A stretch of 64,000 nt of DNA from Legionella quinlivanii (lineage in GTDB: Bacteria; Pseudomonadota; Gammaproteobacteria; Legionellales; Legionellaceae), in assembly GCF_003265995.1 (NCBI RefSeq), contig NZ_MVJN01000002.1, positions 248,001 through 312,000 on the forward strand, in the 5' to 3' direction. Every line of letters begins with the position of its first letter. Position 1 is the first letter of the stretch. The notes beneath the pieces were generated by a model. The model had not been told where the DNA came from. It did not search any database and worked only from the letters and a program-made list of their open reading frames with translations. Below are positions 35,155 through 45,400 of the stretch, one piece after another. The position numbers and the translations under genes are program-made.

Positions 35155-36567
35155 ATGGATGGCAATATTAATTCGTATATGTTACTGGTTGCGATAATCG
35201 CAGGTTTGGGTGGTTTCCTTTTTGGTTTTGATTCAAGCGTGATTGCCGATGTTCAGGATCAAATTATCCGTCAGCTATCCCTTAATTCCTGGGAATGGTC
35301 TCTCGTTGTCAGTTTTAGTCTGCTCGGTTCAGTCGCCGGCATTCCACTAAGTGGGTATCTTTCAGATCAGATTAGCCGTAAAACGCTGCTAAAAACAGTT
35401 GCAATTGGCTTTATCCTGGGAACCGCCTGTTGTGCGCTTGCCAATACACTTAATTATTTACTGCTTGGTCGATTCATAATAGGTGTCTGCATAGGAATTG
35501 CCTCTTATATCGCCCCTTTATTTATCGCGGAGATATCTCCTCCAAAGAACCGTGGCGCACTGGTTTTGATTAATGGACTAGCCCTCACCTTTGGCCAGGC
35601 TGTTGCCTATTTAATCGGCTATTTATTGCATGATAGTGCCGCCTCGAGTTGGCGTTTGATTTTATGGACCGGGATAATACCCGCACTCTTATTGTTTATC
35701 GGTATGCTGTTTGTGCCCCATTCCCCACGCTGGCTGGTAAAAAAACAGGGGCTTGAAAAAGCGGTTATCGCATTGAAAAAAATAAGACCAGAAGGTGCCG
35801 ATCTCAGCAGTGAGATCGCCGAAATAAAAAATAATAGTTCCCCACTAAAACAGTCTAAAACGCTGTTATTAAGCAAGCCCTTTCTTTCAGTGCTGGCAGT
35901 TGGAACGCTTCTTGGCGTGTTTCAACAGTTCTCAGGAATTAATGCGCTGATGTATTACGGTCCGATGATTTTTCAAAGCGCAGGATTTCTATCTATCCAA
36001 ACGGCTATTCTCGCCACCTTTGTCATTGGAGTAGTCAATTTTATTTTCACAGCATTCACGCTTTGCTTTGTGGACCGCTTTGGCCGCCGTTTTCTGTTAT
36101 TAAACGGGATGATGCTCGCCAGTCTCAGCCTGTTCGCCATATCACTCTGCTTTAACCGCATATCACCTGCAATCATTCTCCTGCTTTTCTGTACCTATGT
36201 AATGGGCTATTGCGTCAGTGTGGGCTCGCTATTCTGGGTATTAATTTCTGAAATATTTCCACAAGCCACTCGCGGATTTGCCATGAGTATCGCCACTGTT
36301 ATTCAATGGCTGGCGAATTTTCTTGTATCGGTTTCTTTCCTTGCATTCTTTACCAATACCGGACCCTCATTAACGTTTTCCCTCTACGGGGGCTTCTGTT
36401 TACTCGCTTTTTTCTTTATTTATTATTTTATACCGGAAACAAGCGGTGTTTCTCTCGAAAAAATTGAAGACAATCTGCTTAAAGGTCACAAAATCAGGGA
36501 TCTTGGGCAAAATCTTAACAAGCAAAAAAATAAATTAGCATTAAACTGGGAAGTCTCAAATGAATAA
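35155..36567 (+). CDS. iolT: MFS myo-inositol/proton symporter
   Basis: This 12-helix sugar porter has GGFLFGFDSSVIADVQ in helix 1, the RKTLLK loop, PHSPRWLVKK, QQFSGINALMYYGP in helix 7, DRFGRRFLL and PETSGVSLEKIEDN. The long frame starts at a TTG (35086); ATG 35155 is preferred because AGGA lies 7 bases upstream and it places helix 1 near the N-terminus, giving about 470 aa. Its position as first gene before iolG-iolCB-iolD-iolE, overlapping iolG by 8 bp, and the L. pneumophila arrangement support myo-inositol as substrate; sequence alone cannot exclude another sugar. Confidence 0.85.
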   Translation: MDGNINSYMLLVAIIAGLGGFLFGFDSSVIADVQDQIIRQLSLNSWEWSLVVSFSLLGSVAGIPLSGYLSDQISRKTLLKTVAIGFILGTACCALANTLNYLLLGRFIIGVCIGIASYIAPLFIAEISPPKNRGALVLINGLALTFGQAVAYLIGYLLHDSAASSWRLILWTGIIPALLLFIGMLFVPHSPRWLVKKQGLEKAVIALKKIRPEGADLSSEIAEIKNNSSPLKQSKTLLLSKPFLSVLAVGTLLGVFQQFSGINALMYYGPMIFQSAGFLSIQTAILATFVIGVVNFIFTAFTLCFVDRFGRRFLLLNGMMLASLSLFAISLCFNRISPAIILLLFCTYVMGYCVSVGSLFWVLISEIFPQATRGFAMSIATVIQWLANFLVSVSFLAFFTNTGPSLTFSLYGGFCLLAFFFIYYFIPETSGVSLEKIEDNLLKGHKIRDLGQNLNKQKNKLALNWEVSNE

Positions 36568-37558
36568 AAAATGTCGAATAGGAATCATCGGTGCAGGACG
36601 GATTGGAAAATTACATGCCGCCAATTTAAAATCACAACTCCCTCAATTTGAGTTGAACGCCATTGCGGACCCACAGCTGGATACTCACTGGGCAAAAACA
36701 CTGGATATCCCCCTCTGCAGCAAATCGGTTGAAGATATACTTGATAATCAGGACATCGACGCTGTATTAATTGCTTCCCCCTCTCATTTGCATAGCCAAC
36801 AGATTCTTACGGCCTGCGAGTCTGGAAAAGCTGTTTTTTGTGAAAAACCATTAGGCTTATCCGAACAGGAAATCCTTCAGACAATTGAAGCAGTAAATAA
36901 AAATAATACTCTGCTGCAAGTCGGCTTTAATCGTCGCTTTGATCCCAGTTTTTCAAACTTGCAAAACCGTATAAAAACAGGTGAAATCGGCCAGACCCAA
37001 CTTATCTGCATTACCTCACGTGACCCAGCCTGCCCTTCAAAGGAGTATTGTGCAACCTCAGGCGGCATTTTTATGGACATGAGTATTCATGATTTTGATA
37101 TGGCGCGCTTCCTCGCCAATTCAGAGGTGGTTGAAGTTTATGCAGCTGGCGCTATCCTGATAAACCCTGAATTTGAAGCCTTGAATGATGTTGATACGGC
37201 AACCATACAACTCCGCTTTGCGAATGGCGCACTGGGTATTATCAATAATAGCCGACAAGCAGTCTATGGCTATGATCAGCGGATTGAAGTCCTGGGTGCA
37301 GATGGAATGCTGCTCGCTGGAAATCAACCTTCTAATCAGGTTGTTAGTTATGCAATGAATGGCATTCACTCCGCTAATCCCCTGTATTTCTTTCTGGAAC
37401 GCTACCAGCAGGCTTTTATAGCTGAATTAACCGCATTCTATCAAAGCTGGATTTCTGAAAAGCCTGCGCTGGTCTCAGCCTTTGACGGACTTCAGGCATT
37501 AAGAATTGCTCAGGCTGCAAAACAATCACTGGAAATGAATGCGCCGGTCAAATTGTAA
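36560..37558 (+). CDS. iolG: Inositol 2-dehydrogenase
   Basis: The 332-aa protein is a Gfo/Idh/MocA-type oxidoreductase that oxidises myo-inositol to 2-keto-myo-inositol with NAD+. Visible are the Rossmann GIIGAGRIGKLHA, the EKPLG motif with the catalytic-region Lys, GFNRRFDPSF, and GGIFMDMSIHDFDMARFL, where the conserved Asp/His of the family lies. Start ATG 36560 overlaps the transporter stop by 8 bp. It is the first enzymatic step of the operon. Confidence 0.93.
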   Translation: MNKKCRIGIIGAGRIGKLHAANLKSQLPQFELNAIADPQLDTHWAKTLDIPLCSKSVEDILDNQDIDAVLIASPSHLHSQQILTACESGKAVFCEKPLGLSEQEILQTIEAVNKNNTLLQVGFNRRFDPSFSNLQNRIKTGEIGQTQLICITSRDPACPSKEYCATSGGIFMDMSIHDFDMARFLANSEVVEVYAAGAILINPEFEALNDVDTATIQLRFANGALGIINNSRQAVYGYDQRIEVLGADGMLLAGNQPSNQVVSYAMNGIHSANPLYFFLERYQQAFIAELTAFYQSWISEKPALVSAFDGLQALRIAQAAKQSLEMNAPVKL

Positions 37559-37577
37559 TTCTAAATGAGAGCGATAA

Positions 37578-39434
37578 ATGTCAGAACTAAATTATGTAAA
37601 AACAAGGCCTATCGATTTGATTTGCATGGGCCGAGTAGCAGTAGATTTCTATGCAGAAGACATAGGCCTTGCCCTCTCTGAAGCCAGCACTTTTAAAAAA
37701 TATCTGGGGGGATGTGCAGGGAATATTGCTGTTGGGGCAGCGAGACTGGGATTAAACTGTCAGATGTTTTCCTGTGTGGGCCAGGATGAAATGGGCACTT
37801 TTTTAAAGCACACCCTCATTAACGAAAACGTTAATATTGATTTACTTCAGGAGTCAGATGCCCACCTGACAGGGCTGGTGCTTTTGGGGATTAGTCCACC
37901 GAATCATTTCCCTCTGATGTTCTATCGAAATAACTGCGCCGACATGCAGCTTAAAGCGGAGCATATTTCAATAGAGGATTTGGAAAGGGCCAAGGCCCTT
38001 CTTTTCACCGGCACAGGTTTATCCACTAAAACCATGCTTGCAACGACACAGCATACAATTGCTCTCGCTAAAAATGCCGGTACACTTATTATTATGGATC
38101 TGGACTACCGGCCAGTTCTATGGAATCTGACCACAGCAGGTGATGGCGAAACCCGCTATCTGCCAGCGACAGAAGTCACCGCTATTTACCAACAGGTTCT
38201 TGCTGACTGCTCACTCATTATTGGCACCGAGGAAGAAGTGTTATTGGCGGGAAGTGCGGACAATCTGCCTGTGGCAATTCATCGTATTCAATCCCTTAGC
38301 CAGGCTCCGATTGTAGTCAAACGCGGACAGCTGGGCTGCCAGGTTTATTTTAAAAACGCTTCAACGCTAGAATCAAAACCTTTTCCGGTTGAAGTGCTAA
38401 ACGTTCTAGGGGCTGGTGATGGTTTTATGGCCGGCTTGTTAAGAGGCTTGCTGCGCGAAGAGAGTTGGGAAACTGCTATGCAGTGGGGGAATGCCAGCGG
38501 CGCCTTGCTGGTGACGCGACATGGCTGTGCGCCCGCAATGCCTTATTGGGAAGAGCATCAGTACTTTATACGCGAGTTCACTAATAATCCACTGGTTTGG
38601 AAAAGTCATGCTTTAAATCAGTTACACGAAAAAACTAATCTACTTACATCTGCTTATCCATTCAATGATGGCATAAATTCAATTGTCGAAATGGAAAATA
38701 ATCCTTTTGAAATGCAAATGAATTTCAAATCACTGCGTTTAAATAAAGGAGAAAGTTTTCAGTTCAATCCCTTATTTGAATTTGCCGCACTGCTAATGAC
38801 TGGACGAGTTGATTTTCACTTTGAAGATAAACAACTTAGGGCACAACGCTGCGATTATTTTGCTGAAAACCCGATTGTCTTACACTGTTCAAGCGGCACC
38901 ACAGCTTCCGTACTAGCTCACAGCGATTGCGAGCTCTTAATTATGGAAACTGAAAATCCTATTCCTTTTGAACCGATGGTTTTTACAGAAAGCAATATGC
39001 TGGAAACCGATCACCGCGGACAAAAGCAATTGGAGAATACCGCTTATCGCATAGTTCGTACGGTTTTTGACAAGCGTAATCGGCCAGAATCAAATCTTGT
39101 CGTGGGTGAGATTATCAGTTTCCAGGGACGCTGGTCGAGTTATCCTTCCCACTACCATGCTCAGCCTGAAATTTACCATTATCGATTTTCAGAACCGCAG
39201 GGATTCGCATTGGCAGAAAATGGAACGCAGACAATTCGCATAGCACATGGCGATACCTATCAGATAGCCCCCAATAAAACCCATGCCCACTGCACTGCTC
39301 CAGGCTATTCGCTTTACACCCTGTGGTTTATACGTCATTTGCCGGGTGAACCTTATGAGCATCCAACTTTTGTTGATGAACACGACTGGACTCGCAGAGA
39401 CTCGGCAAACCAAAGAGTATGGCGATTAATTTAA
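37578..39434 (+). CDS. iolCB: Fused 5-dehydro-2-deoxygluconokinase (IolC) and 5-deoxy-glucuronate isomerase (IolB)
   Basis: This 618-aa protein joins two consecutive-pathway enzymes. Residues about 10-335 are a PfkB-type kinase with GGCAGNIAVGAARLG near the start and NVLGAGDGFMAGLLRG with the catalytic Asp (IolC). Residues about 370-618 are the KduI/IolB isomerase fold, with GRWSSYPSHYH and PEIYHYRF carrying likely metal ligands, then THAHCTAPGYSLYTLWFIRHLPGEPY. IolB acts just before IolC in the pathway (isomerisation of 5-deoxyglucuronate, then phosphorylation), so fusion may channel the intermediate. The same fusion is known in L. pneumophila. It lies 19 bp after iolG. Confidence 0.93.
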   Translation: MSELNYVKTRPIDLICMGRVAVDFYAEDIGLALSEASTFKKYLGGCAGNIAVGAARLGLNCQMFSCVGQDEMGTFLKHTLINENVNIDLLQESDAHLTGLVLLGISPPNHFPLMFYRNNCADMQLKAEHISIEDLERAKALLFTGTGLSTKTMLATTQHTIALAKNAGTLIIMDLDYRPVLWNLTTAGDGETRYLPATEVTAIYQQVLADCSLIIGTEEEVLLAGSADNLPVAIHRIQSLSQAPIVVKRGQLGCQVYFKNASTLESKPFPVEVLNVLGAGDGFMAGLLRGLLREESWETAMQWGNASGALLVTRHGCAPAMPYWEEHQYFIREFTNNPLVWKSHALNQLHEKTNLLTSAYPFNDGINSIVEMENNPFEMQMNFKSLRLNKGESFQFNPLFEFAALLMTGRVDFHFEDKQLRAQRCDYFAENPIVLHCSSGTTASVLAHSDCELLIMETENPIPFEPMVFTESNMLETDHRGQKQLENTAYRIVRTVFDKRNRPESNLVVGEIISFQGRWSSYPSHYHAQPEIYHYRFSEPQGFALAENGTQTIRIAHGDTYQIAPNKTHAHCTAPGYSLYTLWFIRHLPGEPYEHPTFVDEHDWTRRDSANQRVWRLI

Positions 39435-39447
39435 CGAGAGATGTTTA

Positions 39448-41322
39448 ATGCAAACTATAAAATTAACGACCGCCCAGGCTCTACTTCGTTTTCTTGCTAA
39501 TCAGTATATTAAACTTGATGGCAGAGAATACCGTTTTGTACAGGGCATTTTTGGTATTTTCGGCCATGGGAATGTGACCGGGATTGGCGAAGCACTGGAA
39601 TACGATGACAGTGGTCTGACATACTATCAGGGTCATAATGAGCAAGGCATGGCGCATGCAGCCACAGCCTATGCCAAACAAAAAAACCGGCTGGGAATTT
39701 TGGCCTGCACCTCCTCTATTGGACCTGGCGCGACCAACATGATTACCGCAGCGGCAACAGCCACTACCAATCGAATTCCTCTATTGCTGCTTCCAGGCGA
39801 TATATTCAGCTGCCGCCAGCCCGATCCGGTTTTACAGCAGTTGGAAGTGCCTCATGATTACACAATTTCTGTAAATGATTGCTTCAAACCGGTGAGTAAA
39901 TACTGGGACAGGATTCAAAGACCTGAACAATTGATAAGCGCCTGCATGAACGCACTGCGGGTTCTTACAGACCCTGCAGAAACAGGGGCCGTGACCCTTT
40001 GTCTTCCTCAGGATGTGCAATCCGAAAGTTACGATTACCCGGAAACCTTTTTTGCCAGACGTGTATGGCGAATTGAAAGAGAATCTGTCAGTCAGGAAGC
40101 TATTGATGAAGCAGCCATGCTCCTATTGAAAGCAGAAAAACCTTTAATTATTGCTGGTGGAGGTGTTCACTATTCCCTGGCAGCAGATACCTTGGCTGAG
40201 TTTGCCTCGCGGCATCATATTCCCGTGGCAGAAACCCAAGCGGGCAAAAGCGCCCTTCCCGCCTCACATCCAATGAATCTAGGAGGTATTGGGGTTACTG
40301 GCTCGGAGGCTGCCAATCTGTTAGCGGCACAGGCCGACTTGATTCTGGTGGTCGGTTCGCGCCTGCAGGATTTCACTACCGCTTCTAAATGGGGATTTAA
40401 AAACGAAACCTGCCAATTGATTAACTTAAATATCAGCCGCTTTGATGCCGTCAAAATGGATAGCATGATTTTAAAAGGCGATGCCAAAAGCGGTCTTCTT
40501 CAATTAAGTCAGTCAATAAAGAATTTTGAAACCTCTCCGAGCTATCGCCAGCATATTCAGCAATACCGAAAAGCCTGGCAGGACGAATTAACCCGAGTTA
40601 TCGCCATTCCTGAGAAAAGAGCGAATGGATTATCTCAAACAGCTATTCTTGGCTTGTTAAATCAGTTGACCACTAAAAATGATGTGATTATAGGTGCAGC
40701 GGGCAGTCTGCCAGGGGATTTGCATCGCTTATGGCAATCCAAGGCAGCCAAGGACTATCATCTTGAATATGCGTATTCCTGCATGGGCTATGAGATTTCA
40801 GCGGGCCTTGGCGTTCGTATGGCTAAGGAAAAAGAGGAAGGCGAAGTCTATGTACTGGTTGGAGACGGCAGTTATATTATGCTGCACTCGGAGTTACTCA
40901 CCTGTATTCAGGAACAGTTGAAAATAACGATTATTCTTTTTGATAATCATGGCTATCAATGCATACGCAATCTGCAAGAAGCCAATGGCAGCATGGGTTT
41001 CGGAAATGAATTCCGCTATCGCTCTTTGCAAAGCAGGCGGTTAGACGGCGATTACATTAAAATTGACTTTTGCCGCTATGCCGAAGCGCTGGGAGCAAAA
41101 GCCATTTATGCGGATAGTTATGACGACTTCAAAACGGCACTCGTAAATGCAAAACAGAATACAGGCAGCACCGTAATTGTTCTCCCCGTTTTACCCAAAA
41201 CAATGAGTAAGGGGTACGAAACATGGTGGCGTGTGGGAGTGGCGGCTGTCTCCAATTCTGAAAAAGTAAGAGCTGCTCACGCCAATATGCAGCAGCAAAT
41301 TGAAAGCGCAAAATTGTTTTAA
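39448..41322 (+). CDS. iolD: 3D-(3,5/4)-trihydroxycyclohexane-1,2-dione hydrolase
   Basis: The 624-aa thiamine-diphosphate enzyme opens the inositol-derived diketone ring to 5-deoxyglucuronate. N-terminal features include GIFGIFGHGNVTGIGEAL and YYQGHNEQGMAHAA with the catalytic Glu (in HNEQ). The ThDP/Mg2+ motif is GDGSYIMLHSELL, completed by FDNHGYQCI. Length is normal for IolD. It starts 13 bp after iolCB and ends 9 bp before iolE. Confidence 0.95.
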   Translation: MQTIKLTTAQALLRFLANQYIKLDGREYRFVQGIFGIFGHGNVTGIGEALEYDDSGLTYYQGHNEQGMAHAATAYAKQKNRLGILACTSSIGPGATNMITAAATATTNRIPLLLLPGDIFSCRQPDPVLQQLEVPHDYTISVNDCFKPVSKYWDRIQRPEQLISACMNALRVLTDPAETGAVTLCLPQDVQSESYDYPETFFARRVWRIERESVSQEAIDEAAMLLLKAEKPLIIAGGGVHYSLAADTLAEFASRHHIPVAETQAGKSALPASHPMNLGGIGVTGSEAANLLAAQADLILVVGSRLQDFTTASKWGFKNETCQLINLNISRFDAVKMDSMILKGDAKSGLLQLSQSIKNFETSPSYRQHIQQYRKAWQDELTRVIAIPEKRANGLSQTAILGLLNQLTTKNDVIIGAAGSLPGDLHRLWQSKAAKDYHLEYAYSCMGYEISAGLGVRMAKEKEEGEVYVLVGDGSYIMLHSELLTCIQEQLKITIILFDNHGYQCIRNLQEANGSMGFGNEFRYRSLQSRRLDGDYIKIDFCRYAEALGAKAIYADSYDDFKTALVNAKQNTGSTVIVLPVLPKTMSKGYETWWRVGVAAVSNSEKVRAAHANMQQQIESAKLF

Positions 41323-41331
41323 GGAATAACA

Positions 41332-42210
41332 ATGAAATTGGGTATTGCTCCGATTAACTGGTCTAATGATGATGATCCGAGCCTCGGATCAGATATTAGT
41401 TTTGAACAATGTATCAATGAAATGGTCCAAGCTGGCTATCAAAGTACGGAATTGGGAAATAAATTTCCCAAAGATCCTGTTTTTTTGAAGAAAACACTCG
41501 ATGAAGTGGGCCTCGTATTAAGCAGTGCCTGGTTCAGTACGTATTTTACTGAACCTGAAAATTATCAGAAAACCTTGTCGCGTTTTCTGGATCACTTAAG
41601 TTTTATGCGTGCGATGAATGCAAAGTTTATTAATATTTGTGAATGCGGATATGCAATTCAGGGTACCGAGCAGCCGGTACTAGGTGAGAATAAACCAGTA
41701 TTTAATGATGAACAATGGACTCGATTGATTCAGGGTTTGCATGCAATAGGTCGAATCGCTCATGATTATGGCATGCAGATTGTCTATCACTATCATGCCG
41801 GAACCGGGGTTTTCAATGCTTCAGAAATTGATTATCTGATGCAACATACCAGTCCGGAGTTAGTCTCATTATTACTGGACACCGGTCACGCCGCCTTTGC
41901 CCGGATAAACCCAATGGATCTGTTGCTAAAGTATCGAAGCCGCATACGCTATATTCATTTAAAAGATATCCGTGCAGCTGTTTTTGAAAGAGTTTCACAA
42001 GAGAAACTTTGCTTTATGGATGCGGTGCGTGCCGGTGTTTTTACAGTACCCGGAGATGGGATGATTGATTTTGCACCAATAATGACAGAACTTAAGAAAA
42101 CTGGTTATCAGGGATGGCTGATTGTGGAGGCCGAGCAGGATCCTGCCAAAGCACCGCCTCTCGCCTACGCTCAAAAAGCTCGGGAGTATCTGCAAAGAAT
42201 GATAGATTGA
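41332..42210 (+). CDS. iolE: myo-inosose-2 dehydratase
   Basis: The 292-aa TIM-barrel protein dehydrates 2-keto-myo-inositol. Start MKLGIAPINWSNDD is characteristic of IolE. Metal-binding sites are suggested by YHYHAGTG, LDTGHAAFA, YIHLKDIR and the terminal WLIVEAEQDP. It starts with AAGGA upstream and ends the operon; the gap after it holds an inverted-repeat element. iolJ (aldolase) and iolA (dehydrogenase), needed to finish the pathway, are absent from the window, as is a LacI-type IolR. Confidence 0.94.
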   Translation: MKLGIAPINWSNDDDPSLGSDISFEQCINEMVQAGYQSTELGNKFPKDPVFLKKTLDEVGLVLSSAWFSTYFTEPENYQKTLSRFLDHLSFMRAMNAKFINICECGYAIQGTEQPVLGENKPVFNDEQWTRLIQGLHAIGRIAHDYGMQIVYHYHAGTGVFNASEIDYLMQHTSPELVSLLLDTGHAAFARINPMDLLLKYRSRIRYIHLKDIRAAVFERVSQEKLCFMDAVRAGVFTVPGDGMIDFAPIMTELKKTGYQGWLIVEAEQDPAKAPPLAYAQKAREYLQRMID

Positions 42211-42252
42211 GAACTCAATGTAGCGCCAAGGCCCAACCTGCTATATGCTTAA

Positions 42253-42410
42253 ACTGCCATTAAGTTAAGCTCAGTTGTATATAAACTGTCCTCCCCGCGA
42301 AGGCGGGGATCCATCTCTAAGCTCGCTATAATGCCAATTGAGGAATGGATTCCCGCCTTCGCGGGAAAGACAAAATTTCCTTAACTTAGTGGCAGTGAGA
42401 GTTAGAGAGA
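42253..42410. repeat. Intergenic inverted-repeat element, family A copy 2, with terminal inverted repeats
   Basis: Outer arms ACTGCCATTAAGTTAAG (42253-42269) and CTTAACTTAGTGGCAGT (42380-42396) match in 16 of 17 positions. Inner arms beginning CCCGCGAAGGCGGGGATCCAT (about 42295-42315) and their inverse (about 42345-42366) match in 20 of 21. Sequence 42281-42410 is closely related to copy 1 at 8.7 kb. MITE-like or REP-like; no coding capacity. Confidence 0.8.
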
Positions 42411-42437
42411 GGGGATTTTTCCTAAACAGTGTTTAGT

Positions 42438-45400
42438 TTATCGACTACCAGTCAATGAAACATTAGATTCGTCCGGATTGACTCCAGCAATTGGAGATAC
42501 CGGCAGCAAGGGCTCTCTGTAGCTCGCTACCTGTATCCTCTCAGGTGAGGCGAGTGGAGCCTGGATTTGGTATTCCGCTGTCTGGCTTTCCTTTAATGAG
42601 TTTTTCAAAAATAAAAGCAGCTCATCAATTGCCTTGGTTTGCACTTTGAAATAGGTGGTATAATCTGAGAAATTTTTTAATTCTTTAATTGCGAAATAGC
42701 AGGAATGCAGAAGGCTTTTTGCTTGAAGCGAGTCTATTGGAACTGTTTCGATTAAGCAATTCACGGTATTAAAGAACAGTTTCAAACGCCTGACTCGAGC
42801 ATTCAGTTTGCATTCTTCAATTGGATTCACATCGGATACGCTAAAAAAACTTCTTTTGCCCTGTGTTGATGATTCAGGTTTCTCGAAATTTGCGAAAGCA
42901 ATTCTCAAACGGGCGCGCAGCTCAACAAGCAGACAATATTCTGATTGAATTAATGGAAGAATGCGACGAAATGCCTTTCCCTGCAGAGGCAGTTCCTCCT
43001 CTTTCAACTGAAAAAAGAACTCCATCTCGAATCTTAATTTAAAATCTTCCTGTTTGACATCTGTAGCAGGCTTCAGGGGATATAAACCCTCCATTGCAAA
43101 GATATCCCACAAACTTTGTTTGAAAGGGCTTGGGAGCATGCCAAAGCAGCTTGTCATTAATTTACTGTCCTTACTCTCTATAATGGACTGGATAGCAGGA
43201 TATAAGGCTGAAAAATAATTATCGACGCCGTGTTGCGATAAAAACAGTTGAATAACAGGCTGTAATTGTTCAATTAACTCCTTTCTAAGACTAATATTTG
43301 CTGTACTACAAATTCGTTTAATCATTATGCTGAGTATGGATTCTTTTACGCCATTTATATAGATTCCTTCAATTTGTCCAATTGTAGCACCAGCTTTTAT
43401 GAGCCCATTGATAAGACCAGGTTCACACTCAAAAATTATTGCCGCGTTTAAGATCTTGATTTTTGTTTGATCCAGAAGAAATAATTGGCTTGAATTTGCT
43501 CCAAGATCAAGTAATCGCTCGGCAAACCAGGAATTATTATGTGTGACAGCTACTCCAAGTAAACTTAATTCAAATTGTGGCGCACGAGAGGAATAAACCT
43601 TATTAATATCCAGATCTTCCGCTTTTCTTTTTTCTCCTTTTGGACTTTCCACAGTGTCTTTTTTACAGAACATCGTCAGGAACACGTTTAAAAGACTTTG
43701 AACTCTGAACTCACTCAAATTCATTCGCAGCATATGGCCCAAAGCATTAAAAAAGAATTGCCGTTGAAGCGACTTAACATCAGCCAGTGCTTCGGCGGAA
43801 GAGCGGAATAATTTAATAGCACTCCCGGTTTTTTTAGTCTGCCTTGGTGAACTGAGGGATTCATGTCTTAAAAGCTCAAAGAGTGCCTTGGCTAAGTTAT
43901 AATGAGGACATTTCCCCGGCTTTTCCGGGGGGGCAAGTTCGTTTGGCGCAGGGGCTAAGGGATCGAACTTTTCTTTCAGCGATTTCAATGACTGCTGAAA
44001 AAAGAACTCTACCGTTAGTTGCTGAGAAAAATCAGAATTTTTCTGCGCTGAAATATCCACGAAATGATAAAGAGACTGTCTATGATTTAGGCTAAGATTA
44101 TTCATAAAAATTGCCAGGATATTAGCGTCTTCAATTTTCAGGATCATTGGGAAAATAGCAGCTAAATGATTAAAATAATTGTCCAGACCATGCTGTTTCT
44201 GAATGACCTCAACTGTCAATTGTAATTGCTCATAGAGAGGTTGTCTTTTTCCTGGCACAAGATGCAATAACTTTCCGTGTAAATTTTCAAGCGCTATTTT
44301 TAAAATGGATATATCACCATGAGTCAAATCAATTTGTGCATTTGCCTTTATCAGTGCGGCTAAAATATCGGAAGAGCAATCCAGAATAACGGCCGCGACC
44401 AAGGGCTTGATTTGTCTCTTGTTTGGTCCTAAATCGAAGCAGTGGTTAGAGCTTGCTCCTAACTGTAATAAATCGCTGACTCTGTAAAAATCATCGGCCT
44501 GTATCGAATGGCCTAACAGGGTTTGTTTGACTGGCCTTGAAGTCAGTATTTGCTGTCTGGACGAGCTTATAAGCGTATCAGAAATTTCATATTCCTCATC
44601 AATTATCTCAGAGTACCCTGTTCGACCATGCAATTGCTTTAATAAAGGAAAAACCTGTCTTGGATCTTTTCGGAAATGTCCTAATAAATCATTAAGTAAA
44701 GGATGAACCAGTAAAGTAGCAGGCAGTTTATTCTCTTTTCGAGCCTGTTTCGCAACCCAATACTCTTTTGCGACAGTCAAGAACACTTCAGGATCCTCTC
44801 GATGATTTTCAGGATGCTCCTGCACATCGTTTGCATAGTCTTCAAGACCTAAAACTTTAGCAAGTTCATAGGCATAGCTCTCATCTACAGTGTTTTTGTT
44901 GAACTCATGCTTTACATGTATCGCCTTAAATCCAGCCTTTCTTGCCCATTCCACTACTCCTTCAGTGTCATCAAGAATTAAAATGTCTTCAGGTCTGAGA
45001 GGAATGCCGCTGGATGACTTGTTGAACTCCTGCATGATGAAGTGAAGATCCGCGTTCTTTTGTTTAGTGAACAGGTTCTTTGTTTCGAGATCATGCTCAT
45101 ACCTTTTCATCAATATATTTCTAAACTCGGTGACATCTTCGCTGGCAATTACAAGATTCGGATTATTTACCGAAAAATGAATGCCAAATCGTTCAAACAG
45201 TTTGAGTAAATCAGTGATTGATGCCCCTCCACTGGATCCAATATCGCTATCGAGTTTTCTATCGCGGGCAGTATCAATCCCCAGATGGATGGTTAAGGAT
45301 GCCCAGCGTAATATGGGGATTAACAAATCATGATTAAGAACAGAGGCATATTTTCCCTTTAAATTGACTAGTGTGTTATCGAAATCACAGGCCAACAGTC

